Positions 1 through 11,244 of a stretch of 64,000 bases of DNA are shown here, in pieces. Where the stretch lies: the NCBI GenBank assembly GCA_032718475.1, contig JAUCBJ010007553.1, forward strand, positions 1 to 64,000, read 5' to 3'. Numbering within the stretch: the stretch's first letter is position 1; the number at the start of each line of letters is the position of its first letter. A model generated the notes under the pieces. The model saw nothing but the letters and a program-made list of their open reading frames with translations, did not search any database and was not told the DNA's origin. This DNA is from Nemertoderma westbladi (taxonomy: Eukaryota; Xenacoelomorpha; Nemertodermatida; Nemertodermatidae). The position numbers and the translations under genes are program-made.

Positions 1-116
1 GGATCGTGCGGTAAGAGTAGTGGGGTAACGGTAGTGGTGACGTCGACGTGAGATAGAAACATGTTCGAATTCCTAGAATCACTATAACACAGTACCTACT
101 GTATGTCCAACTGTAG

Positions 117-383
117 GTGGTTATCAGAGCTCAGGGCTTTAGTGAGAAACAGGTTCCCACAGTGCTGGAGGTTGCCGCTACGGTTGACATCCAATCAGAT
201 CGATTGATCGTCAGAGATCCGCAGACCGGGGCTGGTCTCCTAGACACCGATAATCTCAAACTGAATCTACATTCCCCGTCACCCGCGTCGTCGGTGCGAC
301 TACAATCTCGTCGGTTCGCCACCCCCAAGGTCACTAGCGGACTCAATGGCAGTCTGTCTGCTGCTTCGGATAAAGCCATCAAG
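117..383 (+). CDS. Sarcoglycan (gamma/delta/zeta type), penultimate exon
   Basis: This is an 89-codon exon, open throughout, with an acceptor AG at 115-116 and a strong donor (AAG|gtaagt) at 384. It is phase 0 at both ends and reads directly into the exon at 1316. The translation has the beta-rich pattern of the extracellular part of gamma/delta-sarcoglycans (LIVRDPQTGAGLLDTDNL). Those proteins are type II membrane glycoproteins of the dystrophin complex in muscle. The earlier exons, including the transmembrane segment, lie left of the window. The identity rests mainly on the C-terminal exon; this exon alone would not be diagnostic. Confidence 0.65.
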
Positions 384-1315
384 GTAAGTACCGGTACCAT
401 TACATAGGCCTACTGCTCCTTCGCGTTGCACATGATCAACCACACAAAGGCAACAAACAAATACTCAGCTTCATTGATCTGAATTACCAATTCGTTTACA
501 TTTTCAATTCATTTTTTATTTCATTGCGGTTTGCCCCTTCATCCCACCCCTCCTACCCTTCTTATCGCCTTGATACTGTAACCTAACGTAGTTCAGTATA
601 TATAATTCTATCAATGTGTACAGATATTAACTCTACTCTACCCGACGTTTCGCGGCATGTCAGTTCTTGCAGACTTTGAGATTTATAGGACATAGTGACA
701 TACAGGTAGGGTGGTGGCACCGTATGTAAGGTCCCCCGGCAGGTGAAACACCTACCAGTTACTCTGTTGTTGTTGTAATTTACTATAAGTATTACCTTAG
801 TGAAGTAGCATCACTTACTAATCAGTAGATCGGACTGCCAGTGTATAAGTGAACGTGTATTTAACAAAGTAACAAGAGTACCGTGACCGTCGGTTGGTAT
901 TGTCTATGTGATAGTTTTCAGCAACATTTTATATTAATAATGGTGAGTTATTGAAAATTCAACTCAAATGGATCGGATTGCCCCTTTTTATTTATTATTT
1001 ATTCGATATAAACAGATTCACAGCAATATAAAGCAATAAAACTGATAATTAATAAATTAATAATTACTTCGGAAGTAAATCGTAAAGTTATTTTTATATT
1101 AAGTTAATATAATTTTCTGGTTAATATTCTTAACAAATAAATTCCTAGAAAATTCCTCATTAATCATTCAATCAAATCAAAACAAATCAAACGGTATTAT
1201 ACAGATGGTGCTGCTTAATGGTACAGTAATATAATAATTAATTCAAAGAGTTGAGTTGAGGTAAATATTTCTTATTTAAGTTTTCCATACTTCTTTTATT
1301 TCCGTCTATCATTAG
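384..1315 (+). other. Intron of the sarcoglycan-like gene
   Basis: This is AT-rich non-coding sequence between donor gtaagt (384) and acceptor ttag (1312-1315). I see no mobile element or ORF of note in it. Confidence 0.6.
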
Positions 1316-1591
1316 GTATCCGGTGCTGAGGGTGTCTTTATAAACTCGAAGACCACACACTTGCGAGCCAATGGGGACATCAGACTCAGGGTTTTAGAGT
1401 CAGCTGGCGGGATAATTCTCGACTCGCAGCAGGTCTACTTCAACCGTAGTAGGTTGAATGGGAACCGGAGGTTGACTTCCAGTCCCCCCAGCTACTCCCG
1501 ACTGTGCGTGTGTGGCGCCACCCTGCGGTTGTTCGCTGTACGAGCGGGCCTTCGTTGTACAGACGGGGTTGCGAAACACTGCCGAACTTAG
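1316..1591 (+). CDS. Sarcoglycan (gamma/delta/zeta type), last exon
   Basis: The exon follows a pyrimidine-rich acceptor (tctatcattag) and continues in phase 0 to a TAG at 1589-1591. Its layout matches the C terminus of gamma/delta-sarcoglycan: a glycine/alanine-rich GAEGVFI stretch, then RANGDIRLRVLESAGGIILD, then a terminal cysteine cluster (LCVC, a second Cys in GLRC and a last Cys in KHC). That cysteine cluster is a family hallmark close to the C terminus in the extracellular domain. In muscle the protein belongs to the sarcoglycan subcomplex that stabilises the dystrophin axis. I cannot separate the gamma, delta and zeta classes; many invertebrates have one pro-ortholog. Family membership is fairly secure; the paralogue is not assigned. 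Confidence 0.7.
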   Translation, partial: VSGAEGVFINSKTTHLRANGDIRLRVLESAGGIILDSQQVYFNRSRLNGNRRLTSSPPSYSRLCVCGATLRLFAVRAGLRCTDGVAKHCRT

Positions 1592-1693
1592 CAGCACTAT
1601 CGCCGAATCTCTTTATTATCTGTGCAGCAGCAATGTACAACAATGTTTCGGAATAAGGCGACATGTTTAAAAACAAAGAAATTATTTAATCTC

Positions 1694-1699
1694 AATAAA
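1694..1699 (+). terminator. Poly(A) signal AATAAA of the sarcoglycan-like gene
   Basis: A canonical AATAAA lies 102 bp after the stop codon, in the right place for a short 3' UTR. The next 430 bp, up to the minisatellite, are AT-rich and featureless. Confidence 0.5.
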
Positions 1700-2139
1700 A
1701 ATGTCGTAATTTTTATTGAAATGTTAAAAATTTGAGAAAATTGTTATTGAATATTTATCTGAATTATTTGTTTTATAATTGCATTTCTGACCACTGCAAT
1801 CAAGTATTCGATTTATATTTAGCATATTCGTCATCTCGCTGTTGACATCAGATTGTTTTCCTACCATTAGCCTCACATCTACGTGATAATTCGACTATTT
1901 TTATATTCTGCACTATAGATGCATTCGATGGATCAGTATGCCAAATTTGAATGTTTAATTATTGATTGTGTTGGGAATCCAACATTGTTTATAGACACAC
2001 ACGTTGATTCCATTGGATAGATTCCGATTTATTGACTGACACGACTGGCACACAATTTCACAGTTATTAATCTGTTGTTTTTATTTATCACTTACTGTAA
2101 TAAAAATTAATAATATCAATAAGCAGAAGTTATTTATTC

Positions 2140-3050
2140 GGGTCGCCTCCGACGTAGCAGCAAAGAGAGGAGCCTTCGGGTCGCATCCGACGTAGCAGCA
2201 AGGAGAGGAGCCTTCGGGTCGCATCCGACGTAGCAGCAAGGAGAGGAGCCTTCGGGTCGCATCCGACGTAGCAGCAAAGAGAGGAGCCTTCGGGTCGCCT
2301 CCGACGTAGCAGCAAAGAGAGGAGCCTTCGGGTCGCATCCGACGTAGCAGCAAGGAGAGGAGCCTTCGGGTCGCATCCGACGTAGCAGCAAAGAGAGGAG
2401 CCTTCGGGTCGCCTCCGACGTAGCAGCAAAGAGAGAAGCCTTCGGGTCGCATCCGACGTAGCAGCAAAGAGAGGAGCCTTCGGGTCGCCTCCGACGGAGC
2501 AGCAAAGAGAGGAGCCTTCGGGTCGCCTCCGACGTAGCATCAAAGAGAGGAGCCTTCGGGTCGCCTCCGACGTAGCATCAAAGAGAGGAGCCTTCGGGTC
2601 GCCTTCGACGTAGCAGCAAAGAGAGGAGCCTTCGGGTCGCCTCCGACGGAGCAGCAAAGAGAGGAGCCTTCGGGTCGCCTCCGACGTAGCATCAAAGAGA
2701 GGAGCCTTCGGGTCGCCTCCGACGTAGCATCAAAGAGAGGAGCCTTCGGGTCGCATCCGACGTAGCAGCAAAGAGAGGAGCCTTCGGGTCGCCTCCGACG
2801 TAGCAGCAAAGAGAGGAGCCTTCGGGTCGCATCCGACGTAGCAGCAAGGAGAGGAGCCTTCGGGTCGCATCCGACGTAGCAGCAAAGAGAGGAGCCTTCG
2901 GGTCGCCTCCGACGTAGCAGCAAAGAGAGAAGCCTTCGGGTCGCCTCCGACGTAGCATCAAAGAGAGGAGCCTTCGGGTCGCCTTCGACGTAGCAGCAAA
3001 GAGAGGAACCTTCGGGTCGCCTCCGGGTCGCCTCCGATGTAGCGCAGAGA
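2140..3050. repeat. 38-bp minisatellite, about 24 units
   Basis: The unit begins GGGTCGCMTCCGACGTAGCA and ends GGAGCCTTC. Starts at 2140, 2178 and 2216 give a strict 38-bp period. Units differ at a few positions (CCTCC/CATCC, GCAGCAA/GCATCAA, GACGTAG/GACGGAG). Because 38 is not a multiple of 3, long open frames appear in all three minus-strand phases; these are repeat artefacts, not genes. Each unit holds CC-TTCG-GG flanked by GAGG and CCTC, so a transcript could fold into a hairpin with a UUCG-type loop. The array ends with a partial duplicate of GGGTCGCCTCC. Confidence 0.95.
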
Positions 3051-3783
3051 GATTTTATGTTTATTTGCCACACATCCAGTGTAGCACTACAGGATAATTT
3101 ATTGTTTTAAAATGCGGTCTGGTTTCTATATTATTGAATTAATGTTGTTTCTATCACTATAATAATAATATATTGTGTAATATACCGTATTCAATGATTG
3201 GTTGTGCTTGTGCAGTTAGATTACCAGTATTATTTTACGTTAATTGGAATAATAATCTTCGTTAATTATGTGCTTCTTATACTTACTTTTTTGTTTCTTA
3301 TACTTTTTTGTTCAGTGTTGTTGCATAGTTATTTATGCTGTTATTAGGCGATTTATATAATATACAATATATAATATATTACATATTTACAGTTTCGTGG
3401 GAGGGGTCCAATATGTTTGGTATAAAAATGAAGACCTTGAACGAGTAATTCAACTGCTAATTATAACTTAGCAATGCTAGTGGATATATCAAAATGGTTT
3501 TAAAAAGTAAACATTTATAGTAAGTGGGATTCCAACACATTCAACACAATTTCAATAACTGTGTATGTATACCAATTTACATTGAGCTAATATAGACCAT
3601 GTATTAAGTTTGTAGACCTTGGATAATTGTAGACCTTGAATACAGCCAATGTAATCATCACTCAAGGTTTACATTTCGTCGCATGGCAATAAAAAGGCGC
3701 TGACTCTGGTTTTTATCAAACTGAGAAAAACGCATTTATTCCAGCCAAAATGTCATCACACTAAATCGGAACTTTAATTTCAT
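3051..3783. other. AT-rich intergenic stretch
   Basis: No gene is seen. Copies of a GTAGACCTTG motif near 3612 and 3630 recur near 9020-9125, hinting at an unclassified dispersed repeat. Confidence 0.4.
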
Positions 3784-4605
3784 CCGTTTAAAAGGAGCTA
3801 ACTCATTATTTGAGTAATGACTTTGAGTTAGCTCCCTTTAAACGGTTCTGTTTAAGGGGGGGGGGGGGGGGGGGGGGGGGTATCACCCCATGCGACTGCA
3901 TATACACCAAAATGAATGAAACATATATACCGAAATGTTCAGCATCTATATGGCTACGGGAGTATTGGTTTTGTAAAATTTGTCCATTTGAATGTTCTAT
4001 GATCCATTATGTAACTGCTTCTCTTTGTCTATCTCAAAATATGTGATGCCCGAAATATAGCCCGAACATACTAAAGCCCCCATAAATTTTTCAAAAACAA
4101 TTATATTGTGTTGAAATTTTCACAGAAGATAGCCTACATATCTAGGTTCATTGGGCCAAAGACTTGGCCCGAGAACTGCAACCCAGTTGGTACTACAGAT
4201 CCTTCTACATGATATATTTTTCATAAAAATCTTTCCAAATTTTGAAAAAAACCGACTTGCACAAAAATCCCATATTTTTCGGACAAAATGGTTTGCAAAG
4301 GTATCCATACTCAGTTTTCTTAGTTAAAGGTCACAGATACTGTAATTGTGTTAAAGTTTCAGAACAGTAGCTATAAAAATAAAAAAAAAATAGATTTGGG
4401 GTGATACCCCCCTTAAAAGGAGCTAACTCAGAATTTGTAGAAATATTTTAAGTTAGCTCCCCTTAAACGGTGCCGTTTAAAAGGAGCTAACTCTGTTATT
4501 GGAATTTCTTTCAAAATCATAAATGTAATCAAATTAAATTTATTATACAGGTTATCTGGTGGTATAAATAACGAGTTACACACGAGTTAGCTCCTCTTTA
4601 ATACC
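3784..4605. repeat. Nested inverted repeats with GGAGCTAACTC motif (foldback/MITE-like)
   Basis: At 3784-3843, CGTTTAAAAGGAGCTAACTC faces its reverse complement across a loop of about 18 nt. A second stem-loop of the same motif lies at about 4412-4461, and a third arm pair at about 4474-4494 and 4583-4603. The left block ends in a G run followed by TATCACCCC, and the right block starts GGGGTGATACCCCCC. The whole 3.78-4.46 kb segment is therefore itself an inverted repeat around a unique centre. This is typical of a non-autonomous foldback or MITE. I could not define terminal target duplications, so the superfamily is not assigned. Confidence 0.7.
3858..3880. repeat. Poly-G tract
   Basis: A run of more than 20 G lies just after TTTAA inside the palindrome cluster. 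A comparable poly-C tract lies at about 4866-4889, just left of the piggyBac-like MITE. Their lengths are likely unstable in cloning and sequencing. Confidence 0.9.
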
Positions 4606-4895
4606 ATGTGCCGATTACTTTATTTAAGATTGACATTTTTGCTATTCAAGATTTGATTTGATATCCAACGTCTTGTAGACAAATTACCCAAAAGAGCATT
4701 GTACACACGCCAACCTTGTGATGTGAGTTCAGTGCCTTCGCGCAGCACGACGCTCAGTTATGAGATACAAATTAAAATTTAGCTATTCTATCACAAAATC
4801 GGTATTTAAGAAATATAACAAAACAGCCAATAAATCAAAGAAGAGGTGAAAGTTCCTCCCTTCGACCCCCCCCCCCCCCCCCCCCCCCCTCTTAA

Positions 4896-5386
4896 CCCTA
4901 TCCATACCGGGGTATTTTAGACGCTCAAACTACCGGGGGGGGGGGGGGGAGGACTTTTGGGGACGTAAAGTTTGGAAGCATATAACTTTGTGTGGTGTGA
5001 TGATATTACTTTAAAGTAAAAAGTTTTAGATACAAAATTTATTCCTCTATTCAAATATTCCACACACTAATGCTCAAATATAATATTTATATACTATAAT
5101 TATGTTTAAATTGATTTTAAATTGATATTAAATTGATTGAATTTTAAATTTCCCTCCTACAATAGTTCAGCAATAGTATGATAGTTTCAGAGACAGGTCA
5201 GTTTACGAGTCATTTTCATGGTCATAAATAATAATATGAAAATAAATTTTTGTTTTAAGATAAAGAATAATAAATTTTAGGAAAAGTAACGGAATTTCAC
5301 TTGCAATAAATGTGGTTTGGCTTTGAACCAAGCAATCAAATAAAGTGCGTCTCCAAAAGTCCCCCCCCCCCCCGGTATGGATAGGG
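4896..5386. mobile_element. piggyBac-like MITE with TTAA target duplication
   Basis: The element starts CCCTATCCATACCGG and ends with the exact reverse complement. It is flanked on both sides by TTAA (4892-4895 and 5387-5390). A TTAA duplication and termini beginning CCC are the signature of the piggyBac superfamily. Subterminal G/C homopolymers lie inside both ends. The left end has about 25 extra bases (including a TATTTTAGACGC segment) not seen at the right end. At 491 bp with no transposase frame it is non-autonomous. Confidence 0.8.
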
Positions 5387-5390
5387 TTAA

Positions 5391-7004
5391 TCTCACCCCA
5401 ACCCAAAGGCGCACAGAGGATTTATGAAAGGGAGGTATTAACAAAAAATGTGTGTTTTAAAATTAATATATTTAAGGCGTGGAGGCGACCCAATTTGTAA
5501 GAAAAATTATTGTAAGAAATATTAAAACTTACCTTATGTCAATCTCAGCCAATACTTTTGGGAGATAAACAAGAAGCAAGCATTCTTATTAGTCTGGCTC
5601 CTTACTACACTGCTTGATGTCATTAACCTTTTCCAGGCTCGAGTAGTGGTGAAGTGGGTTTAACTGATTCCAGCTAAGCAATAGCAAGCATGCCAGCCAT
5701 GGAATGGGGGAGGTGGAAGTATAGGGTGTTGTGAGATTGGGAATTGTATAGTTAATTACGTTTACATCAATTAAAACACATTTCTTAAAGTAAATCACTT
5801 GAACTTAATTAAAAACGAATGGAATGTGGTATGGGGATTACAGCTGTATAATTTTTAAGTATAAATATTTAAATCTTATACTAGTACTATAAAATAATTA
5901 ATTTCCATTAAAGGGCTGGCAGAAAAATACTGTTTTTATTACAGTAGTCAACTTAATTAACTAAGTAACTGCTTTATCTTAGCTTTTCGAAGGCCACACG
6001 CAAATTCAATTCATTGCGTTAGTGGTACTCGTATGCTAAGCTCATTTACTTTCGTGGCTCGCCCCACACCTGCAGCAGTGTGTACAACGGTATCCTCCCA
6101 CTCTGAGTATTGTTGCTGTATTTTATAATCTACTAGCAGGCAATACCCGAGGCATGTTACCCGGTATTTCCCGCTACCGGCATAGACCTACTGGCGTACT
6201 GGTATACCGGTATAGGCCTACTGACGTACCGGTACCCAGTACCGGTACCGAACGTGAATTAAACTTTTCGAAAAGTGGCCTATAACGACCGCTGGTTAAA
6301 GTTATACACACATGCCAAGTTCCACCGCAATCCCTCCGCCCGTTTTGGAGGAGTTCGAACACACAGAGAGAGAGAGAGAGAATTTGATTTTTATAGGTAT
6401 AGATTACACAGTATAATATTCTATTTTTATGTTCTATTGTATTTTATAAAGTTTTAGACAATAGAGTAGGCCTACACGAATGTGAGTTCAGAAGCATGCT
6501 CTCTAGGCTATGGTATACTACAGTATTCTATTATATCGTGACTGATTGATATGGTAGGGCATCGTCTAAGCAACACAGTAGTACCTAAGATGTGGGTACG
6601 TGCTCCCTGTCCTATCTCCATCTGACTAATTCCTACGTTTCTGGAACGTCAGTATAATAGCCAATAGGGTTTATGAGTTACAATATCACACTCCATATTA
6701 AAACTAATATTAAGACTTGCCAAACAAATTACGAGTGGAAATTGTGATTTATGAATTTATTATTGTTTTGTTCCTACTCATTCCATTACCGTCAATTTTA
6801 CTGTTTTATTGTACTGTAGTGTACATTGTGAGATATTGATATTGATTGAATAATACCCCACGGTTGGCATTCTTAGTGTACGTTTAATTGTATTATTAAT
6901 GACATTTAATCTATGATATCTTCCAAATTTTCGGTAACATTGACATATTTAGGAATTTGATATTTATGTTTATAGATTATCTGATTGATAATCAGATAAT
7001 CCCT
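5391..7004. other. Intergenic, AT-rich, no gene recognised
   Basis: Small features only: an overlapping cluster of ACCGGTA palindromes at about 6185-6250 and an AG dinucleotide run at about 6364-6381. Short ORFs here show no recognisable domain. Confidence 0.4.
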
Positions 7005-7810
7005 AGGGAAATCCTAGGATAGGATACATCCTATCCTCAGATAGGATATACAGTAGGCTCAGATAGGAAATACAGTATCCTCAGATAAGATATGCAGTAT
7101 CCTCAGATAGGATATACAGTATCCTCAGATAGGATATACAGTAGGCCTATACTCAGATAGGATATACAGTAGGCTTATCTTCAGATAGGATATACAGTAT
7201 CCTCAGATAGGATATACAGTATCCTCAGATAGGATATACAGTATCCTCAGATATACAGTATCCTCAGATAGGATATACAGTAGGCCTATCCTCAGATAGG
7301 ATATACAGTAGGTTTATCTTCAGATAGGATATACAGTATCCTCAGATAGGATATGCAGTATCCTCAGATAGGATATACAGTATCCTCAGATAGGATATAC
7401 AGTATCCTCAGATAGGATATACAGTATCCTCAGATAGGATATACAGTATCCTCAGATAGGATATACAGTATCCTCAGATAGGATATACAGTATCCTCAGA
7501 TAGGATATACAGTATCCTCAGATAGGATATACAGTATCCTCAGATAAGATATACATCCTCATATAGTATATACATACAGTATCCTCAGATATACAGTATC
7601 CTCAGATATACAGTATCCTCAGATAGGATATGCAGTATCCTCAGATAGGATATACAGTAGGCCTATCTTCAGATAGGATATACAGTATCCTCAGATAGGA
7701 TATACAGTATCCTCAGATAGGATATACAGTATCCTCAGATAGGATATACAGTATCCTCATATAGGATATACAGTATCCTCAGATAGGATATACAGTATCC
7801 TCAGATAGGT
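7005..7810. repeat. 22-bp minisatellite (TCAGATAGGATATACAGTAT unit)
   Basis: The unit, TCAGATAGGATATACAGTAT plus CC, repeats about 35 times. Variants carry an AGGCCTAT insertion or lose the GATAGGAT half. The most homogeneous block is about 7330-7550. The sequence is strongly AT-rich and non-coding on both strands. Confidence 0.95.
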
Positions 7811-8459
7811 CCTAGATTTATAGTTTATCGATTGATTGATTGATTGATTATATAGATACCTTAGGAAATATATATAATTACTGTATTAGTGGGATATACT
7901 GTACTGTAGTTTAACTTTTACCCGGTCGGGGGTCTGATGTCTCTTACTGTCATACCGGTAACGGTTTTTAGGCCATTATATTGTATTGCTGTATTGTAGA
8001 TGTTGCTTACGTAGTCAGGCCCTGGCGATACCCTAACTGCCCAACGGGGAGAAATGTAAAGGCCGTGTCATTAATTAATTATATAACTTTTAATTGACTT
8101 ACTTGGCTTTTAAAACTCCTGCCCCAGCACCCCCCTTCTAATGGATCATTGCGACGCCCTCAAGTCGCATTCCACTATCTGCTATCTTAAACAATTTAAA
8201 CCGATCTACTGAACTTTTATAACCATTCTCCGAAGGTGAGTTCCACGACATTTAGGTACATAAGCAGTGAATCTCTGACGAGCGAAACACAAAGACTTCC
8301 TGGTCCTGGATCATGGTAATCACCCGAGAATAGCTGCAAGATTTAGAGTGGGTTGGGGGGAAATTTCAAATCCTCGATATTTCTTGCTAATTATTGGCAG
8401 AAGTGGGAATTTCTGCACTTACTTTCCAGTCATAAAAAAGTTAGTGAATTCAACAGCAA
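7811..8459. other. Unique intergenic sequence
   Basis: A short GATT run (about 7829-7849) follows the minisatellite. I see no coding or mobile signal. Confidence 0.35.
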
Positions 8460-8464
8460 AGACC

Positions 8465-8655
8465 AACAAACCAGCAACAGCTAAGACAAGCTAACCAACA
8501 GGTAACCCACCAAACCAACAGCTAAGACAAGCTAACCAACAGGTAACCCACCAAACCAACAGCTAAGACAAGCTAACCAACAGGTAACCCACCAAACCAA
8601 CAGCTAATGTAAGACCAGCAATCCAACAGCAAAGACCAACAGCGAAGACCAACAA
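8465..8655. repeat. About 40-bp tandem repeat (CAACAGCTAAGACAAGCTAA)
   Basis: About three close copies of a unit combining CAACAGCTAAGACAAGCTAA with CCAACAGGTAACCCACCAAA. Degenerate half-units (CCAACAGCAAAGACCAACAG) lie on either side. No reading frame is implied. Confidence 0.85.
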
Positions 8656-8919
8656 TTCCATATCTCCAAGCGGGAAGACCATATTTTATGGCTTTGAATA
8701 GATTAATTCTTAGTACGGACAAAATAACATTTGACTTTGAGACCCGAGATATTTACTTATATCTGCATGTCAGTCTGTCGGTGACCGTGACCGATTCAGC
8801 ATTGTTTATCGAAGGCTACATTGGCGTTTATTGTAATTTGTGTTGCTATTTCAAATAAATCAGAATCGGAATTGTAATCCTTTGTTTATACTGACAATTA
8901 CATGCTACAGTATGTACGA

Positions 8920-9130
8920 TAGGACTATAGACCACATACCTTCAAATTACATTGTAGTCAAAGTAATGTGCAGTATGTGGTATTGAGTAATGTAATAAGA
9001 TTCATGGTCTACTTTAATTGTGTAGACCTTGAGGATAATTACTATTCAAGGTCTACATATATTTGTAGACTTTGAATTGTTAATTTAAGGGACTACTACT
9101 ACTGTACATAAGAAATGTAGACCTTGAACA
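8920..9130. repeat. Dispersed repeat with GTAGACCTTGA hairpin
   Basis: GTAGACCTTGA at about 9022 faces TCAAGGTCTAC at about 9046 across a loop of about 13 nt. Related copies lie at about 9062 and 9116, and at about 3612-3640. The arrangement suggests a short inverted-repeat element. Boundaries and target duplication are not visible. Confidence 0.4.
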
Positions 9131-9613
9131 ATTTATATAGAATATTACGGATAACTTTTTAATCCTTAATAATTTTTATTTTTAAGTATGATATTTGAAA
9201 TCAGGTCGCTCAGACTGATAGGCCTATATACTTTTTTTTTGGGTTTTTGGGGTTAAAAAAATTTTGTTACTTCACTATATCTGAGCCAGTCACATAAATC
9301 GTTAACCCTTAATAATAGTTGAATTGATAAAAATTACTTCTTAAATTGACTTTAAAATTTTTCAAAACGTCCCATCCAACAAGCCTGCAATAAATATTGC
9401 AATGCAAGCAAGCTTTAGGTTAACCAAGATAACATTTAGGTTAACCATTCAGGCCCCAGGTACTGGTTAACCTAAATATAAATTGTTATTTTTATATTAT
9501 TATTATAAATTATTTTTATTATTATTACCTAATACAGATTTGACACCGCTGAAGACCTCAGGACCTCTTCTATACGTTATATCACATACAGTACTCTAGT
9601 AAACTGTACTCAC

Positions 9614-9721
9614 GCGGTCTGCTGGAGGGAGTGCCGGACTGAGGTCTGTTCTCGGTCGGTTTTGGTGTCGGTTTTCTAATTTGTTTTCTCGGACTGGTAG
9701 GAGGTGTTGATTTATCCTTCC
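9614..9721 (-). CDS. Downstream exon of the SPEK-repeat gene
   Basis: This is a 108-bp exon read on the minus strand, with a good acceptor (ttaccaacag, at 9722 and above) and donor (C|gtgagtac below 9614). It is phase 1 at both ends, which joins correctly with the phase-1 end of the exon at 14360-14887. It encodes a basic, Pro/Ser/Thr-rich segment (STPPTSPRKQIRKPTPKPTE) like the rest of the protein. No domain is recognised. The gene presumably continues toward lower coordinates, but I could not place further exons. Confidence 0.5.
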
Positions 9722-10374
9722 CTGTTGGTAAATAACGCACAATTTTATTATTAAATTATGAAAAACAAATAGTGTCTTGCGAATATTATTTATGTTGGCG
9801 ATGACTTCCAACCTTACAGTAGATAACAATATAATGGATATGAAACTGCGAACAATATTGGGTAACTTTGTCAACACTACTTATTTTTTTGCTTGTGCTT
9901 TCTATATGAATATATATATAATTCGTAATGAATATATCGTAGCTTAAGTGTCATAAAGGTCCTACAGTAAGTTGATTTTTGTCGGAATTGACCTTTTTAT
10001 GCAATTCCTCACATTAATAATACATGCTCTATCAGCTGGTGAAGTTTTGATCACTTTTACTTTTTAACCAATGGAAATTTATGATTAATGTGTGGTAAAG
10101 AGGAGCCCCATATTCCACAGGGCAACCAATGGGAAGTGATTATTATTGCTAACTGTAGTAAAGTGAAGTCCCATAATCCTACGGGGCGATGTTTTACTGC
10201 AGAAAGGCCCTTTACTATCAGTTTTATACTGTAGTATTCATGGTTAAAGGCTTATAGTGTGCATGGTATGGTACTGTGTGGTTAACAGTATGCCTACCGG
10301 TATCTTAATTACATAAACCGTCATGCATGTGTACTGTGTAGTGTAAGCCTATTGAGCATATTTACCTAATTAAG

Positions 10375-10731
10375 ATGAGTACTATAAAGAATGAGGAACT
10401 TGCAATGCTATTAAGGGATGATTACCAAGATGTAGAAGCACATTCATGGGTTATAGTGATGCTGAGGATATTACTAGTAAAATTGTGTCTTGTATCCAAC
10501 CACCACCATCAAGCTCTACCAAAAAAGTGAAACAGAAACGTGGTAGGAAAGGCAAGTCCACTCCTAAACATTGGTATCGCAATCGGAATAAAAGACAAAG
10601 GCTCGCTGGTAAAGAGTACATTTCATTCAAAGAAGGCTAATATTACAGTCCATGAACGAGCACATAAACCTAGGTGTCATTGTAAAGATAGATCAACAAC
10701 ACTGCACTACAGTGCTGCAGGTAAGCGATAA
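10375..10731 (+). pseudogene. Frameshifted coding fragment with a KxYxSxKG-type motif
   Basis: An ATG at 10375 opens a frame that changes phase near 10446 (to 10446-10640) and again near 10620 (to a frame reaching 10731). Together the pieces read like an N-terminal segment common in invertebrate uncharacterised, transposon-associated proteins: a basic KKVKQKRGRKGKS stretch, GKEYISFK, then KPRCHCK. The last frame reaches an AG|gtaagc donor-like site at about 10721. Two frame changes in 350 bp make a decayed copy most likely. I do not assign a function. Confidence 0.35.
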
Positions 10732-11244
10732 TGAACTTCATCGATTTTTTAAATTATTCTGGGTGTTTTACATCGTTGGATTAAAATAAATTGTTCGTTG
10801 AAAATAAATTGTTCGTTCGAACTCTAGTAGTTAATAATCCAGTTGCAGTTAGGGCCAGTGAAAAAGGGGCAGTTCGGGAAGGGGAAACATGATAATGATG
10901 GGGTGGTTGGATCTCGACCCTGTACTACAGGCAGATGTATAGTCCCATTGGATAATATATTTTCTGTATAATATACTTTCTGTGTATCTAATTTATATGT
11001 AATATTGTCAATAAACATAACTACAGTAACTATGACATTGTCAAAATCCAATGCGTTTGAGCCCCACAATGTGGGGCTCGATTGGCAATAATGTCATGGA
11101 ATGGCCATAATGAATCCACAAGAGACTGCAGGTTACGTTGTTCACCAACATTTACCAGGTTACTTTTCGTGATATTACACCAGCTGCATGGGCGGCGGCT
11201 ACTATGACTCATTATCCCTACAGTAGTATTATATCATAGTAGTA

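Noticed and set aside
2081-3073. Long minus-strand ORFs (up to 177 codons) with LLRRRRPEGSSLCC repeats
   Set aside because: They are the 38-bp minisatellite read in each of three phases; the period is not a multiple of 3 and all phases are equally open.
6174-6457. Two short opposing ORFs near ACCGGTA palindromes
   Set aside because: Both derive from low-complexity palindromic sequence and an AG run; no domain and no splice context.
7005-7810. CRISPR-like array of 22-bp repeats
   Set aside because: Units are directly adjacent with no unique spacers, in a eukaryotic context; this is a minisatellite.
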